From: Membranipora membranacea
Taxonomy: Eukaryota; Bryozoa; Gymnolaemata; Cheilostomatida; Membraniporidae
Direction of reading: 5' to 3'
DNA: 60,000 nt
Assembly (NCBI GenBank): GCA_914767715.1
Contig: OU612069.1
Coordinates: 23,931,387 to 23,991,386, forward strand
Below the pieces are notes generated by a model, which searched no databases, was not told where the DNA came from, and saw only the letters and a program-made list of their open reading frames with translations. Shown here piece after piece: positions 23,940 to 37,076 of this stretch (position 1 is its first letter; each line of letters starts with the position of its first letter). Made by a program: the position numbers and the translations under genes.

Positions 23940-24637
23940 CATTAGTTTTTAAAATGAGTGATGAGGGTGTTTACCTGCGGTGTATTTACAGGAATTATTT
24001 GGATTATCATTACCAACAATGGGTACTTAACAGACTGGTACTGTTAAAAGCAGGTAGGAATCGTATGTCAATGGGAAAGCGTAAGGTATTAAAGGGCAAC
24101 CAAGGTTTCAAAAAACTTCTCATTGATGGCCATTGATTAATAGCAGATTTCACCTTCTTCATGGGGAAAAAGACAAAAATAATTCGGATGATTATTCAGC
24201 CAGAATTCTTGTGAAACATTTCTTCCATCAGGCACTCAAACTCAGCTAAAAGAGAATACCACATAGCAGTTTCCTGTTCCTGTTATTATTTAGCCTGTGC
24301 TCTATAATTATTACAGCAAAGTCTTGGAACCTCCCCTAGACTGAAGTGTTACCCAGCTTAGAGTCAGCAACTACTTTGAGTTTTGCATCGTGTAATGCAC
24401 AAAGCTGATGCTGCCCAGCACATTATTTGCTACCCATTAATGCGAAACCTTGGTTGCCCTTTAAATTGAAGATACATTAGTTTATAAAATGAGTGATGAG
24501 GGAGTTTACCTGCGGTGTATTTACAGGAATTATTTGGATTATCATTACCAACAATGGGTACATAGCAGACTGGTACTGTTAAAAGCAGGTAGGAATCGTA
24601 TGTCAATGGGAAAGCGTAAGTTATTAAATTGAAGACA
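23940..24637. repeat. 163-bp tandem duplication, first copy interrupted by an element
   Basis: Copy 1 (23,940-24,092, then 24,461-24,474) and copy 2 (24,475-24,637) are nearly identical. Both carry ATGAGTGATGAGG and CCTGCGGTGTATTTACAGG. Taking out the 368-bp element and one TTAA gives a head-to-tail repeat with a 163-bp unit. On the minus strand both copies contain a 66-bp open segment flanked by AACAG and a GTAAAC donor-like site, which could be coincidence. Confidence 0.88.
24093..24460. mobile_element. TTAA-targeting MITE (piggyBac-like), 368 bp
   Basis: Perfect 17-bp terminal inverted repeats (AGGGCAACCAAGGTTTC and its complement) bound a 368-bp segment with TTAA directly outside each end (24,089-24,092 and 24,461-24,464). 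TTAA target duplication is the hallmark of piggyBac-type transposition. Weak inverted similarity continues inward (ATTGATGG / ATTAATGG). There is no coding frame, so it is a non-autonomous element. Confidence 0.9.
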
Positions 24638-26158
24638 TGAGGTCAAAATTCAAAGCCATCTAAGCAATCATAGCAAGACATTTGTCTAGACCAGAAGCCT
24701 GACCCCACCACATTCTGTATTGGAGGTCTACACTACTGAATTCAAATATTAGGAGTAATGTTCCTTTGCATTTCAGTACTCCATTCCTGGGTGGGAATAA
24801 AAGAAAGATTTAATCCTATTGTTCATTAGAAATTGACACATTCAATGATTGTAAGATAAATGCTTAGCATACTCTCAGCCGCCTTGAATATCAATAACCA
24901 GTGAGCTAAAAAAGGTATTTTCACTAGCTTTGCCGATGAAATTAGAAATCACAGTCCATATCGAAATTAATTATTGAAATAAATCTTGTAATTGGAATGA
25001 ACAATTGAGGAGTCATCAATTGTTGGTACTGAAATATTAAAAATTTGCTATACTATTATAATATAAAAAATTGTAAAACTTTCAACAGTCTTTTTTATGG
25101 CGTTGCAGTATTGTTAATAGAAATGGATTTGCCTTTCTGTTAGTGAAAGTTAATTGCTGCATGGAAACCCAATGAATATAAGAGCTTTTATTTTCCTATG
25201 ACAACCTCTCAATCAGATCTGTGTTGCTGCCTTATCAATTTATTTTAGATCTAGCGAAGGTTGTGGTGGTGGTCGAGTGAAATTGCAAAACTCAGTTATC
25301 AAATTATCTCTTTACTCAGTTGTTTCTAGAGGCAGGTCTGCCCACATTGAGTAACCAAAACTTTAGTGAAGAATACCTGTATCACCAGAACATGGCCATC
25401 AATTGGGCAAAAACTATTGTATGTTTTCATGAATGTATTATTATGTAACATCACTAGCCATAGGCTGATGGTCAATGGTTCAAAGTAGTTCAACTACCCG
25501 CCATTTAGTAAACCTACTACGCCATCTTCTTAGGTCAGGAATGTCACAGCTGAACTTTGTTTTTAATGCAAGTCTATGATTACAGAAAAGTATGGACCGT
25601 GCTAGGGTGGGAAGAGATAATGACTTACGTTTGCTCTAACAGTATAACCTTCCAGTATCAGATCCTTCTCAGAATATCGAGCAGCAAATAGAGCTAATGG
25701 AGTAAGTCTCTATATCTCAGCGAGTACGTACGTATCAGAGAAAGTACAGAGGGTAAGTATGTGTGAGAGAAAGTACAGATGGTAAGTAAAGGTTAAGGAG
25801 AATTCTGCAGATAAGCACAGTTCAGATAATATACAGAGTGTCAGTGTCTGCAGGAAAAAATGAACAGCGTAAGTACCTGTCCTGATATCACTTACAAAAG
25901 GTTAGCTTATTGTCTACATCTTTAATGTTTTTAAGTCATTTGGTAGCATTAAAAACACTAGGTCTAGAAAAGACTTATAAACGACCATGAATTTGACATG
26001 TGGACTATGTTGACAAGATTCAGGGCCTGGGTCTGAAATAGATACAGTATCAGTGTTTCCATGTTATCCGATGCTCTGGTATCGATATTCACTCCTAACA
26101 AATAAACTTACTTCATTTCTTTCATTGTCTCCCATGTGATTGGTCCTCCCTTATATAG
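24638..26158. other. Probable intron or intergenic DNA
   Basis: There are several GTAAGT strings (25,70x, 25,75x and 25,79x). Two near-identical 30-bp stretches, each ending in a donor-like site, lie at 25,735-25,795. They may belong to the plus-strand gene whose last exon starts at 26,159, but I could not build a phase-consistent chain. Confidence 0.35.
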
Positions 26159-26361
26159 GTCACAGATCTCAGTATGACATTTCTCCTGAACATCTAGATG
26201 ATTGGCCAGGTGATACAAAGCCCAGAATACATCTGAGACAGAACAAGATTAAAATGTATTATGCATGGCGATCTGATCTCATTAAGAGTGTTTTTGTAAA
26301 AAGAAATACAAGATATAGACGAAATGGAATGACTCCAGATTTAGCATTCGGTAGTAATTAG
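26159..26361 (+). CDS. Terminal coding exon of an unknown gene
   Basis: An acceptor (CCCTTATATAG) precedes an open frame that starts in phase 1 and ends at TAG (26,359-26,361). It encodes 67 residues, charged and rich in Arg, Asp and Tyr: it begins HRSQYDISPEHLDDWPGD and ends NGMTPDLAFGSN. The composition looks like real protein rather than chance. I do not recognise the family. Upstream exons were not found. The gene would converge with the CYP20A1-like gene on the other strand. Confidence 0.45.
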
Positions 26362-26610
26362 TTTGTAAGACTGTACAATGGTTTGAGAGAGCACTTATTG
26401 ATAAAAGAGACAATCAGGAAGGATCTCTAATCCTGTTTTCTCAGTGAAGAGGATCCTCAGGACAGGTTAAGATGGAGAAGTCAAATTGAGGATAGGTGAT
26501 CAGGTATTGATAAAGAGACAATGATTTTGATAGGTTTATTGTCTCCCTACATTTCAAATAAATAGAAATCAACTTCCGATTAGGTGCTGTAGGGTTTGAG
26601 TAATACTCAC

Positions 26611-29600
26611 AGAAACCTGAGGTGTGGGATCCCGCTATCAGATAAGTTATACAATCACTAAATAACTCATCTTCATTATCAAATTCATCCAGCAAATGGT
26701 CTAAATGAAGAAACAAAAGACTTGTGAATGTTATGAATTGATGAGACTCGACAACAAGTTTAGGCCGGAGTTTTCTTGGAAACGTAAGAGATCTATTGCT
26801 CGGAAATAATGTTTCAACTTGAAGTTGTCTACTGCTGTAAACAGAGAAGATAACAACATACATTCTATATCATATATTTCGGAGAGATTAGAAGGGACCT
26901 TTATACAACTACCAATATGAGTCTATTACCTTACACTGTCACTAAAAAAATAAGTAAGATGAAAATCAGTATTGATTACATGTGCATAAGCTTTAGGATT
27001 ATGTTTAGATATGATTGTTGAAGAAACCAGATGTGATGACATATCAAAATTCTCTACCGGTTTTTTTTTTTGTAAGAGATCAGACCGCGATCATCATGGA
27101 ACACATCAAATGGAATTCAAATCTATGTGCCCCTCATTGATCCATTTGAATCATGTCAAATTTTCTGGCAGAGTGATGGTACATTTGCTCAGTTCGACTG
27201 CTAATCAGTGACAGCCGATTGGTGTGAAAAAAAGTTTAGGTTTTGAGTGTCAGAGGAGTTTGTTCTTGCCTGTTGACGTTTTCGAGAATATAGCCTGTGA
27301 TTGTTCAAATACCCTACTGACCTTATTATGTTTTCAAGTGGTTTAATAATTCGCGATTAGCGATGACAGAAACCGGAATACTTAAAACTAGCTAAATACA
27401 CCTCAACAATGTCAAGAGGCTGAATAGCTCAGTGTGTAGAGCATCTGCCTTGTAATCACGGTGTGATAGGATGTTGCAGGACAAATTCCCGACAACCTCT
27501 GTTTTTTTAAATTAGAATACTACCACTACTGTAGAGGAGTTATCCTCTCAAATTCGGGGCCTGAGATCCGTGAATAATTAAGACGAGTGAAAAAGGTTGG
27601 AGTTGTGCCCTCTGCGAATTAGGAGCCCGCGAAATATTAAGGCCAGTAGGTACCATGGAATTTTAAGTCAAATTGATATTGATAGCATAGTCAGTGATTT
27701 GACAAGGAAGGCAGTGTGATACTAAAATTTTTAGCATCGGATTTTAGATTCACAATGCCTTTCTTGTTGAATAATGGGGTATTACGTAGAGCAGTCTCAT
27801 AGTTGAATTCAACCAAGGGTGTAGATTTTATCCTGCAAGGGTTATGTTTTGAAAGAAAAGGGTTTTGTTAAGTTCAAATACCAAACCAATTAACACGAAC
27901 CAGCACTGAAGGATTTTTCTCCGTCGCTACCCGCTTTTAGTGGACCATCAACCAAAAAATTCTCCAAAATCCAAAATACCTAAAAACAAAACACAGCACT
28001 AAATTTACTTACTTTATTGACAGATAGAAAAATTGAACTTTCTTTCGGACCCGCTTTAGTGGGATAGAAATTAGATCCAAAGGCCTTATTTCCCCTTCTC
28101 CATAGAGTCTGACAGACCTTATTATTGAAAGGTAAGTGATTTGTCACCCCAAAATAAAGATACCGAACTCTGGTAGGAACGACTGTGACACAAAAGCACA
28201 AACAGCTGAATTCTGTAATCAGAAATGTTCATATTCTACATAATTTACCTCCAGCGACAGTTCACAGTTGATAGGTAACGACTTGTCTTTAATGTTAAAT
28301 TATACTAGCTAGGGAGTGAGGTATATCCGAGTATAACAAACATTTTCACACTTACATGGTCGTAGTCTCGGCGGAATTCATGAAGAGCCGCATCACTCTG
28401 AAAGTAATCACCAAAGGCGTAACGAGTTAGAGATTTCATCACACAGTCGTATGAGTGCTCTGATAGAGGAATTCTCTCCCCTGTCTCAGCATGAGTTCTC
28501 CATTCCTCACCAACCTATAAAATACAATAGTTAGGATACATAAGAGAGGGTCAACAAAGCCTGGCATCTATGTCAAAGATAAATTATGCATAGGTGTCCT
28601 GCATTGAATTGACAACCCTAAATATATCGAAGAACATGACATAGGAAATACCATCAGACTCTCTACGTTAGATTTTTCCAATAATTTTGGCAACTGCCCT
28701 TACCGAAATCTGCATTTTCTGAAATTGAAACCTATACATTAATTTTGTTATTTTACTACGACACTCACCTCTTGGAACATTGATAGTTTTTCTACCAGCT
28801 TTCCATGAGAGAAGTATCTGTCTGCCATTTTTCTCATTTTCTGTCCGTATTCTCCGTTTCTGAATTGTGTACTTCCTGGTCCGATCAGAGGCTCTAAGTT
28901 CTTAAACAGGTCCACTAGCAGTGAAAGATGTCAAAAAGAGTTGGTAGCCATTGTGGTTAATTACAGGGAAGGTTTCTTAATACCAAATGTGACCTTCATC
29001 AAACAATAGCCAATGTTTGACAGCAATAACATGACTAAGATTTGATTGGCCATGTTGAACGAAAGAAAGTTATTCCCCTGTTTGGTGTCCCAATGGCCTT
29101 GACAAATGTAAGGGTTAAACATATGGTTACATTCATTTTTAATTATTGACAAGTTTGGTCATTAGTGATAGAGTGATAGATGGAATGTTAAAATGTCATC
29201 ATATTATGAGGAAACAGAAATTAAGCAAGTGAGGTAGTAATCATGGTTTGGTTAATGGGGCTGTATTTTTCGGGTGTGATTTTTATTGAAACTCTAACTT
29301 GGCTTCCATCTTTTAATACTGTTTTTGGTACACAGAATATGTAAATTTTGTATAGTGAACAACCGTTTCAGACTCAGCCCCCTGCATTGTTGAAAGTGAC
29401 CTAATCCTCGACAAAATTCCAGGTAAAGAAGTTTAAATTGTGAAAATAAGCTTTAGATCACCAAAAATCCATATCCTATTGCTGAGCTTTCAATGGTGCA
29501 AACTGTCAATGAGACAGAATTTTATAATTCAACTGTCTCCCATGATGCCAGTGTTAAATACTTCATCAAAGAGATGACAACTTCGAGGTAGCAGTTATTA

Positions 29601-31568
29601 AAGCTGCCCTTTCTGATGTCTTAGCATCTGAAGCTGGCACACTTTACTAATATGGACAAAACAACATCTTCATTCAGAGCTTCAAGCTAAGGATGCAGTA
29701 AGGACCGGTTTCCTAACGTTCTTCGATATTTGAAAAAAATCCCCCACTAACGTTGTCTCTCATTTATCTATTATAGGCGGCCGGGCGAAGTGACATTTTC
29801 GGACAGGAAATTGCTGGCAAGTCATTAAAATTAAGTCGCCACATCTCCATTTTCCAAGCAATTTCACTCAATGGTAAAAACTACTGTGAGTTTATAGTCA
29901 AGGGTCACAATCACATCAGCATGATTGATGAGATGTCAGGATATAGAGGAGAATGTATGAAACTTAGGTTGTTGAACCCGGCCACAAATAATATCTACAT
30001 GATAGCTACACCCACACAAATAAAACGGCTACATCAATCATCCATGGGGTATATATGACAAGTCAGATATAGATGGCTTTAACAAGGTAACATTTATGGG
30101 GAAATATGAATGACAGCTTGCTGTGGTTGCAAGGAAATCAAACCAGCAAAAAGGCATCCACACCAGATTTAGGTATGGAGTATCAAAAATAACAAAGAGA
30201 ATAGACAGTTGATAAATATTGAGGTGGGGAGATGGTGAGTTCAATAGATAATTTCACCCTTTTACACTGAGACTCATAACAAATTTGTTTACCTGGTCTA
30301 TCGAAGAGGTGGACGACCTGTTTGAGGAGCTTTGGAGAAGCTAGGCTCACTACTTGAATTTTACCGAGCCAGAATGAAGCTATGGATCCGAACTGTCTGT
30401 GTATATCTATTAGAAACTCTGTAGTACTACCTGATTCTGCTATATCCTGAATATTACCTTCACTGTAATATAAACATTATTCAAAGTATGTAAACATGAT
30501 ACATACAAAACTACACAGATTCACTGCTCTACTCTACTACTAGTGGTTGAAAATGTATTTTCAATGTCTTTCTTAGCAGCCATAGAGCCATCAAAAGAAT
30601 TTGTATTTGATAGATTTTTGGTCAGTTTATAATATCAATTTGAACCTTAGGCCTACAAAGGAAATTGGTAAATATAACAACAACTATAACCGCAGTCCGG
30701 TCGCATTGAGACAAGACACCACACTGCTTGGGAGTATCACTTCAGGTATGAGATCTTGGTCTTACATACTCATCAGATCTCGGATTCAGTCCAGTTATTA
30801 TCTTCTCCTGACTATCTGCTCTGTCTGTATCTTCTGTGACATTAAATCTCTACAATAATATAATACCACTGAATTAGATTCTTCTCTTAGAATGGAAATA
30901 GTATCATAGCGTTATACGGTTAGGACACTAAACACAGGGACCCATCTGACTGTTATCTGATTGGCTGTCCCTAGTAGCATGAATAATTAGCCTGAAAAAT
31001 TGTCTTGTTTACAAAATTGCAAACAGTAATTATACCCCTACAGCGTCGATGATTAGGGCATTTCTAGATTGCTACTAGGGACTGGCTATTTTTGCGAGCC
31101 CTTTTTTTTGCAAAAGAAAGCTAATGATGCTATTCCAGATATGGAATTCAATGTATAATACTGAATAACAACAACCCTGTCCTTGATCTTACTTATTAGC
31201 AACAATGTGACTCAGGAATAAGTATTAGAGCGAAACGAGCCAGTGATCAAATCTATTGATTTCAACAACGCAGTACAGTGTTACCTCCAGTACTGATGTG
31301 TCCAGAAAATATTATTTCCAGAAAAAAACAGCTGTTATTTGTCCATCAAGTTTTTGAAATGCAACAATATTTACAGAGATATACGAGTTCCAATCGGTTT
31401 GGTAAAAAAGTTTGGGAAAAACCAAACAAATGCAATTTAATTCGGTAAGCACAGCCCATCAGGAAACATGAAGGATTTAAGGATGTATGATACCCTCACC
31501 TGGTAAAGCCATATTCCAACCAGCACAGCCAGTACTCCAACCAGGTAAGGCACTACAGCAGGCAACAT
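26611..31568 (-). CDS. CYP20A1: CYP20A1-like cytochrome P450, five recognised exons, incomplete
   Basis: Minus-strand exons are 31,568-31,500 (start codon and membrane anchor, 23 codons), 30,462-30,293, 28,914-28,769, 28,514-28,356 and 26,700-26,611. Exons 2, 3 and 4 join in phase and give GNIQDIAESGSTTEFL, RQFGSIASFWLGK, FRNGEYGQKMRKMADRYFS and SYDCVMKSLTRYAFGDYF. These follow the order of blocks in animal CYP20A1 (GNLPDI..SGS..EFL; YGPVVSFWFG; MKSVTQMV). Exon 5 encodes LIAGSHTSGF, which fits the I helix. Exons 1 and 2 differ in phase, so a short exon between them is missing from my model. An exon between 4 and 5 and the C-terminal heme-binding part were not found. CYP20A1 is an orphan microsomal P450. 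The gene may be complete with divergent exons, or truncated. Confidence 0.78.
27419..27505 (+). mobile_element. tRNA-Thr-like sequence, SINE or tRNA pseudogene
   Basis: The A box TAGCTCAGTGTG (27,425-27,436) is followed by TGCCTTGTAA with TGT in the anticodon position (27,451-27,453), as in tRNA-Thr(UGU). The T arm is degraded (GGACAAATTCCCG) and the 3' half has extra bases, so this is not a working tRNA gene. It lies in an intron of the P450 gene. Confidence 0.6.
30960..31092. repeat. Short inverted-repeat element in a P450 intron
   Basis: GGCTGTCCCTAGTAGCA (near 30,962) pairs with TGCTACTAGGGACTGGC (near 31,070) across about 90 bp. The size and layout suggest a tiny MITE. No clear target-site duplication was found. 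Confidence 0.5.
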
Positions 31569-32550
31569 TGTGGTTGAACATCTCCAAGTTGCGTATGGTT
31601 CACCTTAAAAATATTATGAAGAGCAACTCCAGATAATATTTGATATTAGCCAAAACTGTTATTGCATGGATGATAGTCTAAGAAGTTGTGGACTATGGCC
31701 TACCCTTAGGCTAGCCTTGCCAGAACTTCTCAGGGCACCAGTGAAAAGTGTAATTATAGACATGATAAGCTATATATGACTAGTGCTAGTACCTAGTACT
31801 GTTGAAGACTAGGTTGTATGCATATTTATGCACCCAAACCTTCTCTTGGCTACAGCTGCACACCACCCACATCTCAAAGCTACTAGCATATAATCATAAG
31901 GCATTTTTCTAGTATGCAAGTCAAGGACTTGAATACGGGAAAAATGCCAATACCGGGTCCCTCTGAATATGGGATGGAATCACATGAGCTACCAAGGTTG
32001 GATCAAAGATATTACAACACAAAAAGTGCAGCTGTATGGGCAGGGTCAGGAGCCACTTTCATGAAAAAGTCATAGTTGAGAGGGTGTCTATGCAGCCCAT
32101 GTATCCCGCTAAGACATACTTTAGGTTCTCAGTCCAATGCAACACTCAACTCAACACTACAGCATACTATACAAAACATATAGCAATGTCGCAGAGCAGT
32201 GGCAGGATGCAGGGGTAAGGGCCCTGCAGCACCTGCAGGACTCTTGGTGTAAAACGAGTGCCATATGTATAGCCATGTGCCATGGTTGGATAGCTATGTC
32301 ATCTTAAAACGCTAAGACTGCCATACAGCAGTCTTGCTACACCTTACAACACCCATTGCTTGCGCCTATTTCTGAACTGAATGAATTATGCTGTCTTTGG
32401 ATCACAAGAGATGCTAATTATACTAATGATGTAATCTGAACGGTAGCCTAACAGGGATGCCCTCCAGATGAAAAGTATACCCTTATCTCAAAAGGTAAAT
32501 GGAGCATTTGAGAAACGGCTAGCACAATTGTCAGTGACAATATCATTCAA
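31569..32550. other. No gene seen
   Basis: The region upstream of the P450 start. It presumably includes its promoter, but no element was identified with confidence. The 32,036-32,218 frame has no motif. Confidence 0.5.
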
Positions 32551-32848
32551 AGTCTAGTCAGTAGTCGTCACTGTGAGGTGCTAGTCACCATCACTAAATC
32601 TAGTCTCACTCTAGCCGAGAGAGAGACTATCAGCAGTTATGGTGACCCTCACAGTGACTGTACTAGTGACTACAATGTACATGCATGGGCCCCTCCATTG
32701 GACTTACATGCCTTTACTTCATGGTCAATGTCCAGTATCAACCACTCAACAAGTTGGGTGCTTGGATGCTTAGGTGGTTGATACTGGGCATTAGCAAAGT
32801 AAAGGCATGTATGTTATGTTAGAAAGTCCCAGGGGTCCATGTGTACAT
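32551..32848. mobile_element. Two adjacent hairpins, probable foldback element
   Basis: The first hairpin pairs 32,551-32,591 with 32,639-32,672 (core TCACTGTGAGG / CCTCACAGTGA). The second pairs 32,676-32,745 with 32,771-32,848 (cores ACATGCCTTTACTT and CCAGTATCAACCA). The CCAGTATCAACC motif recurs in the foldback at 47,225-47,405, so the two may be related elements. Confidence 0.7.
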
Positions 32849-33557
32849 GGCAGGTTTGCAGTAATTGTTATGCTGGAGCTAGACTTACTTATAATAACTT
32901 GCTGAGTAAAAGTACCTCAGAAGGTGCCTAGATTGCACTGACAAGTGATGATAAAACTGCATGGGACTTAAATGCATGTAACTCATACTCACAGGACGGC
33001 TGTTGTTACTACTGGTCCAGTCTTATTTGATCTCTGTATGACATATTTATTTCCAATCCTACAATTACAGGATCAACAAATTTATGCTTCATTCACTTTC
33101 AGTTTCAAACTGAAGTACCCAACAACTTTTGAGAGTGGGTGCGGCGAAATATGGGTTTTCCACTTGGGATTCCAATATTGAAACATAATCCCTTACTCTG
33201 ATAAAAGTGTCAACATTTCAACTTGTCCTCTCTTCAGCTCTGGGGGCACAAATCCAAAACATAGACACAAAGCCTGTGCACAGTTATAATATATTATCTG
33301 TTATTGTCTAAAGTTACAAAAATAATGCTTATTTATTCATAAAATTTCAGTTTATTTCTTCTGTGAGCTTTGCTAGGTTTATTTTGGCTGAGCTGTCTTT
33401 TGTCCCCTCTCTGTGAGTTAGATGAAAGTAAATTAACTCTCTCCTCCGGAGTTACACCTGCCAATACTCATTACCTGTGACACACAGTCCACAGTTACTG
33501 ATACAAAACATTATGAAAGATTAGTCTTTTGTGTTACCTTACATCATTCAACATGCC
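32849..33557. other. No gene seen
   Basis: AT-rich DNA without motif-bearing frames or definable repeats. Confidence 0.5.
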
Positions 33558-33642
33558 TAAGTATTATATCGTATTATATAAGTATTATATCGTATTATAT
33601 AAGTATTATATCGTATTATATAAGTATTATATCGTATTATAT
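33558..33642 (+). repeat. 21-bp AT-rich tandem repeat, four copies
   Basis: Four near-perfect copies of TAAGTATTATATCGTATTATA run head to tail. The unit is itself partly palindromic and could extrude as cruciforms. Confidence 0.95.
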
Positions 33643-36600
33643 TATTTTTCCTGGCTCTTATTTGTTTGCACCCCTACCTAACAGAGTCCATAAATTGCTC
33701 ACTAAATTTAAATACAATAATAATTTTAAGCTAGCTGTTACGCATTTTGAAATGTATTTCCTACACACAACATACTGCTTGTATATATAGAGGAACTTTG
33801 TATTGTTTTTGTTTCATTATTTTGCACAGATGTTGAAAACTTCACTTGTTTTCCATATTTTGTTCAAGACAAAAAATCCTTTGCGCTCCAACAACCCCAC
33901 CTGCAGCTGACTTGACTTGACAATCTATTACAGCGTATCAGCTGCTCAGTTAGACATCCCAGTTTTGGCGGCAGCATCATGTGACGGCAAGAATCCCAAT
34001 CCCGATAAATCAACATGAGGAATAATATAGCAATATCAATTGGCCAATAACAGTTTAGCTTGAATTCGCGACATTTAATTTTTGTTTTATTTGCTTTTCA
34101 ACACAAAAAATGAAATAAAAACTAGGGATTTGAATTTCAATTTTTGTTTGGAAGCAGCAAACGAATACAAATTCCTGTTCTAATTTTTTGACATACAGTA
34201 TTAACAATGATAAAGAAAAATCTATTTGCTAAATTCTTTTTTATCTTGAAAAATTGGAGTATTGAATAAGTATGTATTGCAACTTTTGCTTTTTAACCGT
34301 TAAAAAATCAAGAATCAAAAATTGATTTGTTTTTATCTTCTGAATTTTTTTTTTTTCGAACGCTAAAACAGAAAATGTCTATTTTTGGTTTTTAGCATTG
34401 GTGCGAGAAAATGGAAAACAAACAATACTAAGACCCTTTATAATAGACATAGACCACATTTAATTGGTAGAGGCGTAGAAGAACGTGCCCAATTGTTGGA
34501 ATCTTTTGCAAATGTTTAGTTTTGCTGCCGCTATCACGATGGCTCAATGATGACGGCCTTCATTGAAACAGTTGCTAATTTGAAGTAATATTGATTCTGA
34601 TAATGACTTCCTGCTCAGAAGGGATTAAGTCAAAGTTTAAATTAAAAGAAAATTCAAATGAATCAGTTAACATATAGTGTATTTTTTTCTTTTTCTCCAT
34701 CAGTTAGATTCACTACACACAATAACTTTACACTGAAAAAAGAGATGACAGACATGTACCAAACATACTGGGACAATTAATGATTCAACTCTAAGTCTCA
34801 AATTGTATGAAACTAATGCTGATCAATTAAGACATCCAATAAGACAATTAATTAATCACAGCAATCAATTAAAACAAAAAAAAATACTACAACTCATAAC
34901 TCTTTTACTAATGGAGATACACACAGCCACCAGACTTACTATCACTACTATCCAAGCGTTTTAAATCTTGTTAATTATATTACTAGTGTATTTTTTTCTT
35001 TTTCTCTCCACATTTCTTAATTTTCAAGCTATTTGTACTGTCACTGCATGAAATACAATCATGAAGATGATTGTAGATTGGCAATAAAAGTACATCCGCA
35101 CTTCCTTGATGGTGGGTTGATTCTGGACATGGGTGCTTCATCGAGTTACATCATGATTGTTACACATATTTTTTGCTACTTTTTTCATGTGGGTTTATTG
35201 CTGGAGAGAAAATTAATAATACTTATATATAGACTGAGCGCAATTGAGTGAAATAAAGGCAAAAAAATTAAATCAATATGTAGATAATTGCAATAGAAAT
35301 ATTTAAAATGCAAAGGGGCAGTCTGATAGCCTGCGGCTAGAGTGTAGACAGTCCTTCTGTAAAGCCTGAAGGTCAAATACAAGAAACACCAGCATAAGGG
35401 TGGATGGATGGATTTATTACTATCATAGACAGAAATTTGTCACAAAATACGTTGTTAATACTGACAAGAAAGAAAAACATGGAAAAATCATATCTCTGTT
35501 GTATAAAAAGTTTTTTAGAATAGTATATTATTAAGTGTATGTATGAGATGTCTTAAAAAGCTGTCTCTACCCCATGTACCCCATGTACCCCGATATTTAA
35601 CGGTGCGGTAGCGACCTGAGCTCAGTGACTTATATGGATTTCGTAGTTCAATAGCTGCAGGAATTATCATCTCCTTGTTGGTATAAATATTTAAACCAGA
35701 GTTATTACCCCACAAATTTTATATACATATAGAAAGTCTTTTGTTCTGCTAAACAAAATCCACAAGAAATTTAGAAGAATAGAAACAAAAGACAGTGGAT
35801 ATTCTAGTTTGTATCAACTGGTTTGTCTGTTGATTGAAAGCCCAGCAGTTTTGAATTTGACGTGCTATACTAAAATTAAGTGTTGATGCTAATTCCATGT
35901 ATGGCACTCAAATGATGCCACACAAACATATTGAAACATTGTGATTTTGAAATAGAATTCAATGCACACAAAATTTTGCTATACTGAACTATTACTAAGC
36001 AAAAGTAATGGAGAAATATTCATGCAGCAGCAGTGAATTTTTGTCAATTCTAACTTTAATAAGATCCGGAAATTAACAAGTGATATTATCAATACACACA
36101 ATTACTGATCAATTAAATTTGATTTTGATTCTGCAAGGTTTTGGTAGCTTTGGTCTTAGCCTTGTATGGTATTTTTAAATCTGCCTATCGTATACCATGC
36201 TCACTGAGTTGGAACTTTATCGACAGAGGACTGGGGACTAGGAGGTATAAAGTTTCCTTAAACAAACTTGTCAAATTGATGATAATCTAGAGCAGCAGCA
36301 TTTAACTCACGATGGCAGCATTAGAGCTGCAACAACTTAGTATCCGATAGTTTCCTCTACTCTTTTTTTCTCTATGATACTTTTAAATTTCTTGCCACAA
36401 GTTGGTATTACAGGTATGTGGGGTAGAGTCAATAGTGTATTCGTCGGAAGGCTTTTAGTAGGCTTGACCCTACCAATTTTCAGCGTGTCAATTTTGAAAA
36501 TCCTCATGAAACCTCTTAAACTTTTAATAACCAGGCGCGCAGAGGGGCCATTGTGAGATTGGTTGGGATTATGAATGGATTAGGCTGGTTGATATGGTGT

Positions 36601-37076
36601 GGTTTGCCAATTCTTACATGTTTTGAGGTTAAGATGTCATCAATGAGTTTTAAACTGATATTTTTGACATAAGGTAGGCTATGGCCAGAAATGTGATATT
36701 GCCGCTGTCTGAATCATTTTCAAGCAAGTCTCAATTTAAGATGCCCGTCGAATGAAATAACACCCATGCATAATATTTGTTGCAGCAAATTCAAAATCAT
36801 CAAGCAGCTCATGAATGAGCTCCGTAATTCGATAAATTTTCCATGGATTGTTTCTGCAGCAAGCCGATCGATAATTTTCCTTCCAAAATGGGCTGGAACA
36901 CATTAAACTACCTCTATTCCTTAGATAGTTCCTCAATATCCTTCCCTGCGGGAAGACTTTCCAACGCATTTCCTGTACCCAGCCTGGTTTGCCTATACAA
37001 AATCCATGGATACAGCCCTGGGTAGAATAGGCAGAGCAGTGCAAGCCAATTACCATGATTTTTCCCTTGGACTGCC
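33643..37076. other. No gene seen
   Basis: Very AT-rich, with many homopolymer runs. Short frames on both strands show no conserved motif, and no exon chain could be built. A small GGAT repeat lies near 35,402-35,412. Confidence 0.55.

Noticed and set aside
27980-28201. A minus-strand frame in the P450 intron, tested as the missing exon between exons 4 and 5.
   Set aside because: A donor-like GTAAGT is present, but the residues do not fit the expected CYP20A1 block.
33558-33642. CRISPR-like array.
   Set aside because: The 21-bp units touch directly without spacers, and the genome is eukaryotic.
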